Source: Akkermansia sp. RCC_12PD
GTDB lineage: Bacteria > Verrucomicrobiota > Verrucomicrobiia > Verrucomicrobiales > Akkermansiaceae
Reading direction: 5' to 3'
DNA: 64,000 bases
Assembly (NCBI RefSeq): GCF_036417355.1
Contig: NZ_CP143889.1
Span: forward strand, 248,001 to 312,000
Positions 37,292-47,199 of the stretch are shown one piece after another. How positions within the stretch are numbered: position 1 is the stretch's first letter; the number at the start of each line of letters is the position of its first letter. The notes under the pieces were generated by a model. The model saw only the letters and a program-made list of their open reading frames with translations. It had not been told where the DNA came from and searched no databases. Made by a program: the position numbers and the translations under genes.

Positions 37292-39024
37292 ATGAAAGCA
37301 ATCCTCCCTGCCCTCTCTCTCCTCTGTGCACTTCCATGTCCGGCACAACAAACAAAAGACAAACCGTCGGAGCAGCCTGAGATAAAGGTCCGTCCAGACT
37401 ACTTTTACATCTCGGAAAATCATGCAAAACAGGGAAAACGCGATATCACCCTGTTTCTACATCCCTTCCTGAAAGGCAGCGGAACATTCACGGAACAGGA
37501 AGGTCCCCACCAACTGACTCTGTCGGATCCGGAAGGGACATGGAGCGTTCCGCTTGATACGGAAATGAAAACTGACCAGCATGAACCGCTTGCCGCCAAA
37601 TTGACGCAAATGCCTTTTCCTCCCTTTAATCCCGAAAAAGGAATCAAAAACTGGTCCGTACGGCTCACCTCCTCCCCATTCCACCTGCCTCCCTCAACAA
37701 CAAAATTCAGAATCAAGGGACATCTCGTCTTCTACATTGCCAAACAAATCCATACGCTGCCCTCTTTCAACCTTCTGCGGGAAGGAAAAGGATGGACGCA
37801 GGATATTCCCCTCCCATCCTCGGAACAAGGTGAAGGTGACCTGGCCTTCTCCGGTACGCCGGACACCGCTACGTTTACTTCCTCCACCCCGTCTTCGGAC
37901 TGTTCGTCCATGACTTTGAAGTACAATCCGTCACGGTTCCAATTTGCACAATTCCTCCTTATGGACAAGAAAGGGAAGCCGGCAGAGGCGCAACCGGCCC
38001 GGTTCTCCTTTGATTTCAACAATCAAGAACATCAGGAATATGTCTTTAAACGGCAATATTACTCCAAACAGGACTGGAACCTTCTCCAGGTAAAACTTTC
38101 CTACGTCAAGCCGGAAGAAACGCAGCGCATCGTGGTTCCGGTGGATATGGAAATGGACCTTGCGCGCAAAGGCCCCGCTGTCCGCCATTCTCACCAGGGG
38201 CTCACCGTATTGCCTGACCCGCCCCCTGCTCCTTTCGTCCATGAACCACATCTGCCGGAGGAAAAAGTACATTTTGAGCTGCATTACTTCCATCAATGCC
38301 AAAACCGCGGGTCCAACGGACCTACCCTGATCAACGACGGGCCTTCGACCAGAATCGATTTCCGGCCCGAGACGCCGGAAAACGGACCGGTGGCAATCAG
38401 TATATCGCCTGAAAATCCACTGACCCTGAAGGGAAATGAAACGTTACCCCCGGTTTCCGTCGCCGCTTCCAGCCATATGCACTCCTCTCCCTGGAAAAAA
38501 GAAGACCCTGTCCCCATCCTGAACCTGAACATCCCGGATCTGCTGCCGGAAACTTCTTCCTGCTGGACTCTCTCCGGAACGGCAAACATGATCATGGCCA
38601 GCAGCGCCTGCCGCATATCCTTCCCGCTTCCTACCGTCAGGGGAAGCACCGTTACTCTTCCCCTTCAGGATATTCCCGGAGTCAAACTGCCGGAGAATGC
38701 AAAGGCGACGCTTACCGTCGCCGACATGCAATCGGAATCCTCCCACGGCTCCCTGCTCCTGCACGTCCGCAGCACCCTGCCTTCCGCCAGTTTTGGTTCC
38801 CTGACTCTCATTGACGCCGACAACCGCCACTATTCCCCGGCGGAACCGGTCGTTCATGACCATCCCCCCAGGGAGTAACACGCACTTACCAGCCTTATTG
38901 GGAACCTGCGGACCGGAAAATTACGGCGGAGCTGATCATTTACATCAATCCCCGCACGGTACGGGTACCGCTGAATCTGAAATTCGGAGCCGGAGGAATT
39001 GTCCCGGCTCCGCCATCTGAATAA
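37292..39024 (+). pseudogene. Secreted two-module protein, paralog 4, frameshifted at a C tract
   Basis: ATG 37292 opens a signal peptide (MKAILPALSLLCALPCPAQQ). The first frame runs to a stop at 38,876, giving 528 residues. The next frame continues, without a start, for about 50 more residues: RTYQPYWEPADRKITAELII then VPLNLKFGAGGIVPAPPSE, which matches the closing landmark of the paralogs (VPVDCKIGLGGL). A run of six C at 38,864-38,869 is where one C more would join both frames. So the gene is either a recent pseudogene, phase-variable through the C tract, or a sequencing artefact. Distant from the other family members (module one ends IVVPVDMEMDLARKG). Confidence 0.8.
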
Positions 39025-39247
39025 GGACTCAAGGACACGCCGCCCCAAAATTTTCCGCCTTCCCCAAACAACGAGGGCAATTCCCCCTCAATCAGATCAT
39101 ACGGCTGCAGCGGCAAAAAAACATTTCACAGGCAACGGCCACCTCTCCTTGCGGGGAAAGAACCTCCCCCGGCAAACCTCCGGAAAAACGGGGATGAACG
39201 AAATCTTCCGGCATGCCGTACCCCCGGAAAAGCGGGCATTCCCTCCG

Positions 39248-40408
39248 TCATCTGAACTTCTTCAGGAACGGGGCGATCAACGCCGTTCCCAGACCGACCA
39301 GGGCAATGAGGGAGAACGACCATCTGAGAGAAGACGCATGGGCAATATGCCCGATGACCGGAGGTCCCAGCAGAAAGCCCAGAAAGCCGATCGTGGAAAC
39401 GGAGGCCAGAGCCACGCTGGGAATCATCTTTTTGGACTTTCCGGCCATGCTGTAGCAGAGGGGGACAATGGAAGAGGTGCCCAGCCCCACCAGAAGGAAG
39501 CCCAGCGTGGCGGACCACAGCACCGGGAACAGAACGGCAACCAGAAGCCCGGCGGCAATCAGGATGCCGCTGGCACGCAGCACGCGCACGGCTCCGAAGC
39601 GCATCACCATGCGGTCCGCCGTAAAGCGCCCCAGCGCCATCGTGCTCATAAACGCCACATACCCCGTCTGCACCAGGCCCGGGCCGGGCTGAACCACGCT
39701 TTCAAAATACACGCCGCTCCAGTCAAACATGGTCCCCTCGCTGACCATGCTTCCGAACGCAATCAACCCGATGAGCAGCACATAGGCGTCCATGCTCCGG
39801 AACATGCCCCCGCTCTGGGAACTGGAACGCCGGGCGTCCCGCGGCAGGAGGAAACGGGAAAACACGGCCAGAATGGCCATGCAAATCAGGAAAATGGCGA
39901 GGAAGTGCGTTTTCGTGGACACGTTCCAGTCCACCATGAAAGCCCCCAGCAGCGCACCAAAGAAACCTGCCAGACTCCACAGGCCGTGAAAGCGGGCCAT
40001 GATGCTGCACTGGTACAGCCGCTCCACGCCCACCCCCTGCGTATTAACGGAAATGTTCGTCAGATTGGCGGCCACACCAAACAAAAACAGCCCTCCGGCC
40101 AGTTCCCAGAAGGAGGAAACCAGCCCCAAGCACACAAGTACGGCCGGGTAAAAAACGGAAGACGCCATAAGTATCCTCCGGCTGCCAAAACGTCCTACCA
40201 GGTAGCCGGACAAGGCCATGGCTGACATTTGCCCGACGGGCACTGCAAAGAGAACGGACCCCAGATCGGCATCGTTCATCCCCAGGGCGCTCTTGATGTC
40301 GGGAATGCGGCATGCCCAGCTGGCGAACACCAGGCCCTGGAGAAAATAGAAGGTGCTGACCGACAACCGGTAAACGCCCTGAGGCGTTCTGGGAAGAGAG
40401 AGATTCAT
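39248..40408 (-). CDS. Major facilitator superfamily transporter
   Basis: A 386-residue, 12-helix transporter. The helix 2-3 loop GYLVGRFGSRRIL carries the MFS motif-A pattern, and a second one appears as RFTADRMVMRFGAVRVL in the C-terminal half. MARFHGLWSLAGFFGALLGA is typical of the fucose-permease/YfkF-like branch. Substrate not predictable; a sugar would suit a mucus-degrading lifestyle but that is guesswork. Stands alone between the frameshifted paralog 4 (convergent) and nuoA (same strand). Confidence 0.85.
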   Translation of the reverse strand: MNLSLPRTPQGVYRLSVSTFYFLQGLVFASWACRIPDIKSALGMNDADLGSVLFAVPVGQMSAMALSGYLVGRFGSRRILMASSVFYPAVLVCLGLVSSFWELAGGLFLFGVAANLTNISVNTQGVGVERLYQCSIMARFHGLWSLAGFFGALLGAFMVDWNVSTKTHFLAIFLICMAILAVFSRFLLPRDARRSSSQSGGMFRSMDAYVLLIGLIAFGSMVSEGTMFDWSGVYFESVVQPGPGLVQTGYVAFMSTMALGRFTADRMVMRFGAVRVLRASGILIAAGLLVAVLFPVLWSATLGFLLVGLGTSSIVPLCYSMAGKSKKMIPSVALASVSTIGFLGFLLGPPVIGHIAHASSLRWSFSLIALVGLGTALIAPFLKKFR

Positions 40409-40588
40409 TCTGGATTTTCCGGATCGCGCAAAAAGCTATCTTCATTTGCCGCCCCTGGCAAGAGAAATCATATCTTATACAAGAAGATTTGACCATCCAG
40501 AACCGACAAAGGAGCAAGGATCTGCCATTTCCAGGAGGCCCTTCATGATTCTCACCCTTTATCGTAAAAACTCCTCTCTGCAAACAAA

Positions 40589-40619
40589 AAACGCCGTCCT
40601 CACAGACAGGACGGCGTTT
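40589..40619 (-). terminator. nuoA terminator
   Basis: A perfect 12-bp stem (AAACGCCGTCCT and its complement) with a 7-base loop, followed on the minus strand by TTTTGTTTG. It lies 24 bases behind the nuoA stop. Confidence 0.85.
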
Positions 40620-40642
40620 CTTCAAACAAAACGGTAATTTTT

Positions 40643-41023
40643 TCAGCGCGGATCGCGGTGCCAGTTCAGGGCGCCCTTGCCCAAGGCATAGAGGTAGGCT
40701 ACCAGCAGAATGCCGATGAAAATACACATGGCCGTGAACGATTCCGGATTCAGCATCACGTAATCCCGGAAGTTGACGGCCCAGGGATAGAGGAAAACCA
40801 CTTCCAGGTCAAAAATCACGAAAAGCATGGCCACCATGTAGAACTTAACGGAAAACATGGGAGCCCCTTCACCCACGGGAATCATGCCGCATTCGTAAGG
40901 AATGTCCGCAGGCTTGCGAACGGAAGAACGCTTGCCCATCAAGATACTGAGCAACAAAATAATGCCGGCCAGCCCCAAGGCTGCCACCACCTGCACAAGC
41001 ACTGAAAAGAATTCCTGATTCAT
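40643..41023 (-). CDS. nuoA: NADH-quinone oxidoreductase subunit A
   Basis: A 126-residue, three-helix NuoA. Landmarks: KPADIPYECGMIPVGEGAPM with the conserved Cys loop, SVKFYMVAMLFVIFDLEVVF and the LYPWAV stretch. ATG 41023 (MNQEFFSVLVQ) is used; the open frame extends to 41,137 but without family similarity. Subunit A closes the junction between the membrane arm and the quinone site of complex I. It is alone here, followed at once by a terminator, so the other nuo genes must lie elsewhere. Confidence 0.95.
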   Translation of the reverse strand: MNQEFFSVLVQVVAALGLAGIILLLSILMGKRSSVRKPADIPYECGMIPVGEGAPMFSVKFYMVAMLFVIFDLEVVFLYPWAVNFRDYVMLNPESFTAMCIFIGILLVAYLYALGKGALNWHRDPR

Positions 41024-41199
41024 GACGTCTGGCACGGGTGTACCACACCCATCCCGGAAAAGCAAAACTAAAAAGGGCCCGCGGTTCCCATGCTGACATG
41101 GACGCCCATTTCCCTGAAAAGGAGGAAAGAGCGCCATTTACGGAACCTCTCCCTCTACTTCCCTGCTTCATCCGGTCACGGTTCCGGCATACGGCGAAT

Positions 41200-41388
41200 T
41201 CACGCTCCCAGCCAACCGGCCGCCCAGCTCCATAACCAGGAGCATAAATACCATCCTCCCATCAGCACGAAAACAAGAAGCCCCAGCAATTTCAGCAGCA
41301 CAACGCCTCCGGCCAAGGCTAACCCGGCTGCACAGGCCACAACCAGGCCGGCGAGCATGGAAAAGAAATCGTACATAAACGCCAACAT
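41200..41388 (-). CDS. Possible 62-residue small membrane protein
   Basis: Almost entirely hydrophobic with two predicted helices (about residues 10-32 and 35-55) and a Trp-rich C-terminus (WYLCSWLWSWAAGW). It lies between nuoA and the HAD gene on the same strand, 84 bases from the latter. Composition supports translation, but there is no family match. Confidence 0.4.
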   Translation of the reverse strand: MLAFMYDFFSMLAGLVVACAAGLALAGGVVLLKLLGLLVFVLMGGWYLCSWLWSWAAGWLGA

Positions 41389-41471
41389 GACTCCTGCAGG
41401 CAGTACACCGACTGGCTGCCTCTACGGCAAGAATAAACCGTGGCCATTTCTACAAAAACGGCCCCACTCTC

Positions 41472-42287
41472 CTAATTCCGGCCAGCCAGCACCTTCCTGA
41501 GCACCTGAATCACTCCATTGTCCTCATTGGACGGAGCCGTAAACGCAGCTATTTTCCGGATTTCCGGAACGGCATTGGCTACCGCATAGCTGAATCCGGC
41601 CTGCCGCATCATCTCGGCGTCATTCATCTGATCGCCGAAGACCATGGTCTCCTCCGCAGAAATCCCCAATCTCCGCTGAATCAGCTCCAGGGCATTTCCC
41701 TTGTTGGCTCCCTTCCGGCTGATATCCATCCACCGTTCACCGGAAACGGCCACCTGGAAACGGTCCGCCAAATGCTTCAAATATGGATAGCTGTTATTTA
41801 CGGCTCCCTTGAAATCGTAAATGGCTATCTTCAACAGCCTGTCGCCTTTGACGGAAAGCAGGTCATCCACCTGTTCGCAGCGCGTGTAGTACCTGCGGGC
41901 TTCCCGGACAAACTCGGGAAGAGAATCCTCTATATAGGCGGAATCCCGGCCCGCCAGCACGATGCAGGCCCCTTCAACATCCCGTATCTGCACAATCAGC
42001 CGCGCTGCGGTTTTCCTGTCCATGTCCTCCACCAGCCATTCATTCCGGCCGTCAGCCACATAAGCCCCGTTTTCCGCGATGAACAGCATCCTGTCCGCCA
42101 CAGGAGAAAAAGTTTTCCTCAACCCGTCATATTGCCGTCCGCTGGCAGCCGCAAAACGGATTCCGTGCCTTTGCAGTTGTTCAAAGACAATGAAAAAGTC
42201 AGGGTCCAGTTCTCCCCGTCCGTTGAGCAGAGTACCATCCATGTCGGATGCAATGAGTCTGACGGAATCCATAGCTGCAACCATCAT
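41472..42287 (-). CDS. HAD-superfamily sugar-phosphatase-like hydrolase (Cof type)
   Basis: A 271-residue member of the IIB (Cof) branch. Motif I LIASDMDGTLLN with the two catalytic aspartates near residues 14-16; motif II as FAAASGRQYDGL with the conserved Ser/Gly; the cap domain follows; KGANKGNALELIQ contains the conserved Lys; motif IV VFGDQMNDAEMMRQAG. An alternative start at 42,272 (MDSVRL) would remove five residues. Acts on small phosphorylated metabolites; substrate unknown. Confidence 0.9.
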   Translation of the reverse strand: MMVAAMDSVRLIASDMDGTLLNGRGELDPDFFIVFEQLQRHGIRFAAASGRQYDGLRKTFSPVADRMLFIAENGAYVADGRNEWLVEDMDRKTAARLIVQIRDVEGACIVLAGRDSAYIEDSLPEFVREARRYYTRCEQVDDLLSVKGDRLLKIAIYDFKGAVNNSYPYLKHLADRFQVAVSGERWMDISRKGANKGNALELIQRRLGISAEETMVFGDQMNDAEMMRQAGFSYAVANAVPEIRKIAAFTAPSNEDNGVIQVLRKVLAGRN

Positions 42288-42533
42288 CAGGCGCCTCTTC
42301 CTTCAAGGCAAGCGTGTGCTGCGCCAGTCCAGAGGCAGAAAACCGGAAAAACCTCAAAGGTCTGCTCTAAAAACCATTCGCCAACCGCATGCTCTCCCTT
42401 AATGCGCCTTTCACATTGAAAAATCCGCTGCAAAGCCGGATGCGGGAACCCTGGATATTCTCTCTTGCCAGAAACGTTGAAAAACCGATTTTTTAATTTT
42501 TTATCCACATGCTCAATGGATAAGACGGCATGC

Positions 42534-42727
42534 CGGATTAGAAATCCGAAATAATCGAAAATATTTGAACTTGAAATAAATGTAAACAATGGACCTGATG
42601 AATGCGGCGGAATGAAAGCAAAAAACAGCATGACACAATCTTTCCATCTGCATCCGGGAAAGCTTGTATTTCCTTGCATTCGTCCTTTTCCTGCAAGGTT
42701 TCTCATTCTTTTCGGATTTCTAATCCG
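42534..42727. repeat. 194-bp element with perfect 18-bp inverted ends
   Basis: CGGATTAGAAATCCGAAA at 42,534-42,551 is the exact complement of 42,710-42,727. Each arm is nearly palindromic (CGGATT-AGA-AATCCG), the same design as the element at 33,354-33,672. An inner hairpin (CCTTGCA...TGCAAGG) lies near 42,673-42,699. It sits in the 555-base gap between the HAD gene and the ankyrin gene. If the long upstream frame of the ankyrin gene were coding, it would run across this element, which argues against it. Confidence 0.7.
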
Positions 42728-42851
42728 CAACCCATTCTTCGGGATTTTTTCTCTCTGCCCGGAGGCAGATGAAAACCGTTCTATTTTTTCATTGCTCCCG
42801 GTTCCAGATTGCTGCATCATCATGCCTTGCAGTTCCCTGCTTATGATACAC

Positions 42852-44204
42852 ATGACATTTGGAAAAAAGGCTCTCTGGTTTCTTGGTGCTCTGAGTGTTT
42901 TTGCGGCCCTCGTCGCCGGATCATCCATTTTTTGGTTCCTGCGGGATGAACCATCCCCCCGCGAATGGAAATTCAGTCCCCTGTGGTCGGAAACGGAAAA
43001 AGAACAAATCCTGATGGTGGCGGACTATATGGAGCGCCACGGTCCGGAACGTTTCCTGCTCCGGTCCCTGTCCCCCAATTCCCGTCATATTGACTGGCAC
43101 CTGTTTTCCGAATTTTCCATGAGCCAGTACATGAAGGATGAAATCCGTGAACGGCTCCAGATGATACGGAAAACCGCGGAAAGCGGAGATGGCCGCTGCC
43201 GCTCTTCCCATCAAGAATCCCTGCTGCACCTGGCTGCCGGTCTGGGGCATGTCCAGCTTCTGAACCGCCTGCTTCAGATGAACGCAGACCCGAACCTCCA
43301 GATCATCATGTCTCCGCAGAAGGCACAGCTCCTGAACGGTTCGGAACTGGGAGACACACCCATGACATACGCCTGCTATCCGGGCCTGGGTGACGACTCT
43401 CCCCTTCCCGTAAGCAACAGGCTGACGTGCCTTTCCCTGCTGATCCGGAACGGAGCCAGCGTGGACAAAATCGGCCCCGCAGGATGGCCGCCCCTCGTCA
43501 TGTCCTGCGTAGCAGGCATCGGGGGAGCCCCTTATGAGGAAACGGCGCTTCTCCTGCTCAAGCATGGAGCGGATATTTCCATTTGCCCGGAACTCAGGGG
43601 GAAAAAAACCAGCCTGCTTTCCTGGGCGGTCGCGGCCGGTTACCCAAATGTTGTCCGCAAGCTCTGTGAAGCGGGGTACGATCCCAATTTCCGCGGAGAA
43701 ATGAGCCCTCCCCTTCTCTGCCTGAACCTGCATACTCCGGACACCGCTCTCCGGATAACCCAAATACTGATTCAATACGGAGCGGACGTCAATGCCGCCA
43801 TGCCCGCGGGCACGGCGCCGCCAGATTCCGCAGGAGACACAGCCCTCCTGAACCTGTGCCGCCAGCTGAGTGTCATTGATGAAAAACTGCTCCCCCAAAT
43901 GCGGGATCTGGTCAATCTGCTGATTAACGAAGGAGCAGACGTCAACCACCAGAACTCCGTCGGGGAAACTCCCCTGATGCTTTGTTGCCGCGACATGCTG
44001 CTGGGCGACGGAAGCCTGGACATCGTGAAACTGGGAATAGCAAGGCTCCTGCTGGACCGGAACGCCAAGGCGTCCCTGCGCGACAGATATGGCCGCACCG
44101 CCCTCCAGCAAATAGGCAGTCAGGAAAACGAACACATCCACACGGTGCTGAAAAGCCTGCCGGAGCTGAGCGCTTCCCCTTCTATCCGCCAGGTCCTCCA
44201 TTGA
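42852..44204 (+). CDS. Ankyrin-repeat protein with N-terminal membrane anchor
   Basis: A 450-residue protein from ATG 42852 (MTFGKKALWFLGALSV); ATG 42843 is equally possible, while the open frame back to 42,612 crosses an inverted-repeat element and is not used. One transmembrane segment (residues ~7-27) is followed by at least six ankyrin repeats: SLLHLAAGLGHVQLLNRLLQ, LLLKHGADIS, WAVAAGYPNVVRKL, ILIQYGADVN, LLINEGADVNHQNSVGETPL and LLLDRNAKASLRDRYGRTAL. A role in protein-protein binding in the envelope is likely; partner unknown. Confidence 0.85.
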   Translation: MTFGKKALWFLGALSVFAALVAGSSIFWFLRDEPSPREWKFSPLWSETEKEQILMVADYMERHGPERFLLRSLSPNSRHIDWHLFSEFSMSQYMKDEIRERLQMIRKTAESGDGRCRSSHQESLLHLAAGLGHVQLLNRLLQMNADPNLQIIMSPQKAQLLNGSELGDTPMTYACYPGLGDDSPLPVSNRLTCLSLLIRNGASVDKIGPAGWPPLVMSCVAGIGGAPYEETALLLLKHGADISICPELRGKKTSLLSWAVAAGYPNVVRKLCEAGYDPNFRGEMSPPLLCLNLHTPDTALRITQILIQYGADVNAAMPAGTAPPDSAGDTALLNLCRQLSVIDEKLLPQMRDLVNLLINEGADVNHQNSVGETPLMLCCRDMLLGDGSLDIVKLGIARLLLDRNAKASLRDRYGRTALQQIGSQENEHIHTVLKSLPELSASPSIRQVLH

Positions 44205-44389
44205 AAACCTTTCCATTCAACTTGGAAAGGGCTCTTCCCCTGCCTTCGCCGTTCTACGGAAAATTTCTGGACGCAGCCGGATCATTTCCAAAGCGCCGCG
44301 GAAAAGCCATTCTCCCGCATCTTTGACAGTCTCCAAATTCTGTGGAACGGCCAGCCCCGGAGGAATCCCCTCAACGGCTTCCCGGCGGA

Positions 44390-46177
44390 TCACTTCACAC
44401 GGGTGCTTACCGTATCCAGGAGCACCCCGGAATCAGGCTTGGAACCCGTACTGATGAAATGGATGTAGCTGGCTCCGTTGGGAGACTGGTTGGCCATCTT
44501 CAGCGTTCCCGCCTTGGCGCCGTCCATAGAGACGGTGGCCTGGCTTCCCTGAAACAGGATGGAAACCTCATGCCATGCTCCCGGCGTGACGGGCACCTTT
44601 TTCATGCCCAGCAACAGATGGGGGGCGGGTTTCAGCTTGATAGGGAACGTAAACAGGGCATAATCCTTCGTCGTGGTGTCGCAGGCGTTGAACAAACGGT
44701 CCGTCAGGGACACCTGAAGGCCGGAATCCTGCGCCTGCTCCCCGTCCGCCACACGGAAGCGGAACTTGACCAGTCCCGTGGTTCCGTTCGGGAAATTCCA
44801 GGTAGCGCCCCCGTTCTGATAATCCACATTGGACTTTTCATTCACCAGTTCCGGATCATTCAAACGCTTGATTTGAAGAACCTTTTTGGAACCGTCCGCG
44901 GGGTCCGGCACCAATTCGGCGGATGGCTTGCGGTTGTAGCTGCAATGCCCCTTCTTCTGCGGGATATAAGTATGAATGGTCCATTGGGAATCCAGATCCC
45001 TGCCCGTCTGGGAGGAACGCGTTTTGGCGGCCACCCAGCGGCGGTCCACGATCATCAGGCGGCGATGATTCTTGTGCTGGCCCAGGGAAACCAGAATGCG
45101 GTTCTTATCCAGCTGCACCATTTCGCTCTGGTGCTTTCCTCGGTCTTCCGGACCGTCAAGAGTGGCGTATCCCGGATGATTGCGATGCTCGTCCAAAATA
45201 ATTTCCCGGAACCCGTACCAGGTCTTTCCTTCATCGCCGGACATGGCGATGTGGTGGGAATCACGGTTGGTGAACACATCCTCCCATGTGCCGTTGCCTG
45301 CCGTGGCGTTTTCAGGCAGGGCCATCGTGTTGGTCCACAGGGAAACGATGGTGCCGTCATCCAGGCGTCCCAGCGTATTCATAGTCAGGGTGCCGAAAAA
45401 GCGGGACGGTTCGGGCTTGCTCCATGTTTCCCCATGGTCCTTTGAAAAAGCCTGCCACGCCTGGTCCTGGGAAGTGCGTGCAAGCGCCCACAGGGTGCCG
45501 TCCTTCATTTCCAGCACCGTGGCTTCTACGGCATTGTTGAACCATCTGACGCCCTGGTGGGGCGGCTTGGCCTCATGCCTGGGGGAGGTAACGCCATTCT
45601 TGGACACGCGCCAGGTCAGGCCGCCGTCGTCGGAAATATGGAACTTGGTGCCCCCGCCCATGTTATGGAACGGCACAATCACCCTCTTTCCCTTGTTGAC
45701 AAAGGTGGGCGTGCGCATGATGCCGCCCAGTTTTTTCAGATTTTTCTGCTTCTCCGGGTTCTTCCAGTCCTCCTCCAGCTTGCCGTCGTTCGTGACGGCA
45801 AACCACTTGCCGTCCAGGCCTCCCTTGGAAAGGAAGATAAATCCTCCGATGGGCTGCACGCGGATGAATTCCTTGGTGAGGGGGTTGCGTGCAATCGCCG
45901 GGGATTCCTTGGGAATGCCTCCGTAGTTGGGCGGGTAGCCGGAGGGGGCCGTCTTCATTTCCCATGTTTTCCCGTTATCTTTGCTGACCAGGTAATCCGG
46001 CTCCTTGCGGGTGCCGGAATAATGGCGGATTTCACGGGAATTCACGCGGATGAGGCCGCGCCCGGCATCGGACGGCGGCGTAGCTACAACTTCAGGCTCC
46101 GGAGCCGGAGCGGCGGTCTGCTGGGCATAACAGCAGCAGACAGAGCCGGCAAGCAAGGCAAACAACAGGTTTTTCAT
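44390..46177 (-). CDS. Secreted sialidase-family (BNR/Asp-box) protein
   Basis: A 595-residue protein with a signal peptide (residues 1-19, Cys-rich before AQQ). Four Asp-box repeats mark a six-bladed propeller: SKDNGKTWE (65-73), SDDGGLTW (182-189), SKDHGETW (245-252) and SGDEGKTW (313-320). The C-terminal ~190 residues (FRFRVADGEQAQDSGLQVSL, WHEVSILFQGSQATVSMDG) look like a concanavalin/LamG-type sandwich. The canonical sialidase RIP motif near the N-terminus is not obvious, so the exact glycosidase specificity is open. In a mucus degrader it would act on host or dietary glycans outside the cell. It lies next to a secreted SGNH esterase on the same strand. Confidence 0.8.
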   Translation of the reverse strand: MKNLLFALLAGSVCCCYAQQTAAPAPEPEVVATPPSDAGRGLIRVNSREIRHYSGTRKEPDYLVSKDNGKTWEMKTAPSGYPPNYGGIPKESPAIARNPLTKEFIRVQPIGGFIFLSKGGLDGKWFAVTNDGKLEEDWKNPEKQKNLKKLGGIMRTPTFVNKGKRVIVPFHNMGGGTKFHISDDGGLTWRVSKNGVTSPRHEAKPPHQGVRWFNNAVEATVLEMKDGTLWALARTSQDQAWQAFSKDHGETWSKPEPSRFFGTLTMNTLGRLDDGTIVSLWTNTMALPENATAGNGTWEDVFTNRDSHHIAMSGDEGKTWYGFREIILDEHRNHPGYATLDGPEDRGKHQSEMVQLDKNRILVSLGQHKNHRRLMIVDRRWVAAKTRSSQTGRDLDSQWTIHTYIPQKKGHCSYNRKPSAELVPDPADGSKKVLQIKRLNDPELVNEKSNVDYQNGGATWNFPNGTTGLVKFRFRVADGEQAQDSGLQVSLTDRLFNACDTTTKDYALFTFPIKLKPAPHLLLGMKKVPVTPGAWHEVSILFQGSQATVSMDGAKAGTLKMANQSPNGASYIHFISTGSKPDSGVLLDTVSTRVK

Positions 46178-46281
46178 AAATCGGATATTCAGACTAAAAA
46201 TAGTATATTCTTATGGAACAAGCCTGTCCTTCAAGCCCAAATTGATCCTTATTAAAAAAGACCACTGGAAAAAGACCGCTG

Positions 46282-47067
46282 TCAGGCCTGCTTCCCGGCG
46301 GGTTTTCCGCCGCGGAACCTCGCATCCATTTTTTTCAGCAGGGCGGCCAGTTCCTTTTCCAGCACCTCGTACCCCCTGGAATTGGGATGCACCACATCTT
46401 TCATGAATTCATTCTTTGGAGAAACGCCGTCCGCGGAAAGGAGTGCCTTCCCCGGATCGGCAAAAAAGATGTTTTTTCCATTCTGCAGCTTCGCCAGCAG
46501 TTTGTTCGTCTCCTTCACCGGGCCGGCCAGGTTTTTCTCTTTCCTGGGCAGAACGCCCAGCAGCAGGATTTTGGAGGAGGGGCATTTCTGGCGCACCAGG
46601 CGCAGGAACGCCTTGATATTATCCGCACATGCCTGCGGCGTATCTTTCCGGTGGCCCAGGTTGTTGGTTCCCAGCAGCACGATGATGACCCGCGGGGAGA
46701 TGCCATCCAGTTCCCCGTTCTGCACGCGGTAATAGGCATTGTCCACATAATCAAAACCAAAGCCCATGTTGGTCACCGCATGGGATCCGAACAGTTGCTC
46801 CCAGGACGCCTCGCCCGCCTTCCTGCTGTCCCCGGAGGGCTCCCCGCCCCAATGATGGGTGATGCTGTCCCCTATCATCACGTATTCCGGCTTGACGGAC
46901 TGGTTCCGCTTCCTGACCGCTTCATGACGGGCATTCCAGTCATACGGATCCCGCTGGTGGGGTTCCGGCTTCAGGGTGGAAGGCAGTGCGCGCTCCGGAG
47001 CGGAAGATGCGGGGAATGCCAGAAAGGCGCCCAGCAGCACGGTAAACGTATACATCAGGAAATTCAT
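46282..47067 (-). CDS. Secreted SGNH/GDSL esterase
   Basis: A 261-residue protein from ATG 47067 (MNFLMYTFTVLLGAFLAFPA, a signal peptide); the frame is open upstream to 47,160 without family-like sequence. Block I is MIGDSITHHW with nucleophile Ser68, block III is LLGTNNLGH, and block V is DVVHPNSRGY with the catalytic Asp and His. The layout matches platelet-activating-factor-acetylhydrolase-like esterases that remove acetyl groups from sugars. It lies 104 bases upstream of the sialidase-like gene on the same strand, which makes sialate or glycan O-deacetylation an attractive but unproven role. Confidence 0.85.
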   Translation of the reverse strand: MNFLMYTFTVLLGAFLAFPASSAPERALPSTLKPEPHQRDPYDWNARHEAVRKRNQSVKPEYVMIGDSITHHWGGEPSGDSRKAGEASWEQLFGSHAVTNMGFGFDYVDNAYYRVQNGELDGISPRVIIVLLGTNNLGHRKDTPQACADNIKAFLRLVRQKCPSSKILLLGVLPRKEKNLAGPVKETNKLLAKLQNGKNIFFADPGKALLSADGVSPKNEFMKDVVHPNSRGYEVLEKELAALLKKMDARFRGGKPAGKQA

Positions 47068-47199
47068 GACGGAACGGGGGAATTGAAACCAGTGTAAGGA
47101 AATCCTCCCGCGCATCAAGACCACATGCGACGGTGCCCTTTCCCGGATGGAAAAGACCACTGCTTGGACGGATGGTCCTGCCGCGGGATACCGGGACCC

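Noticed and set aside
42612-42851. An N-terminal extension of the ankyrin protein
   Set aside because: The extension crosses a perfect inverted-repeat element and lacks a pattern of its own; a start with a membrane anchor lies at 42,852.
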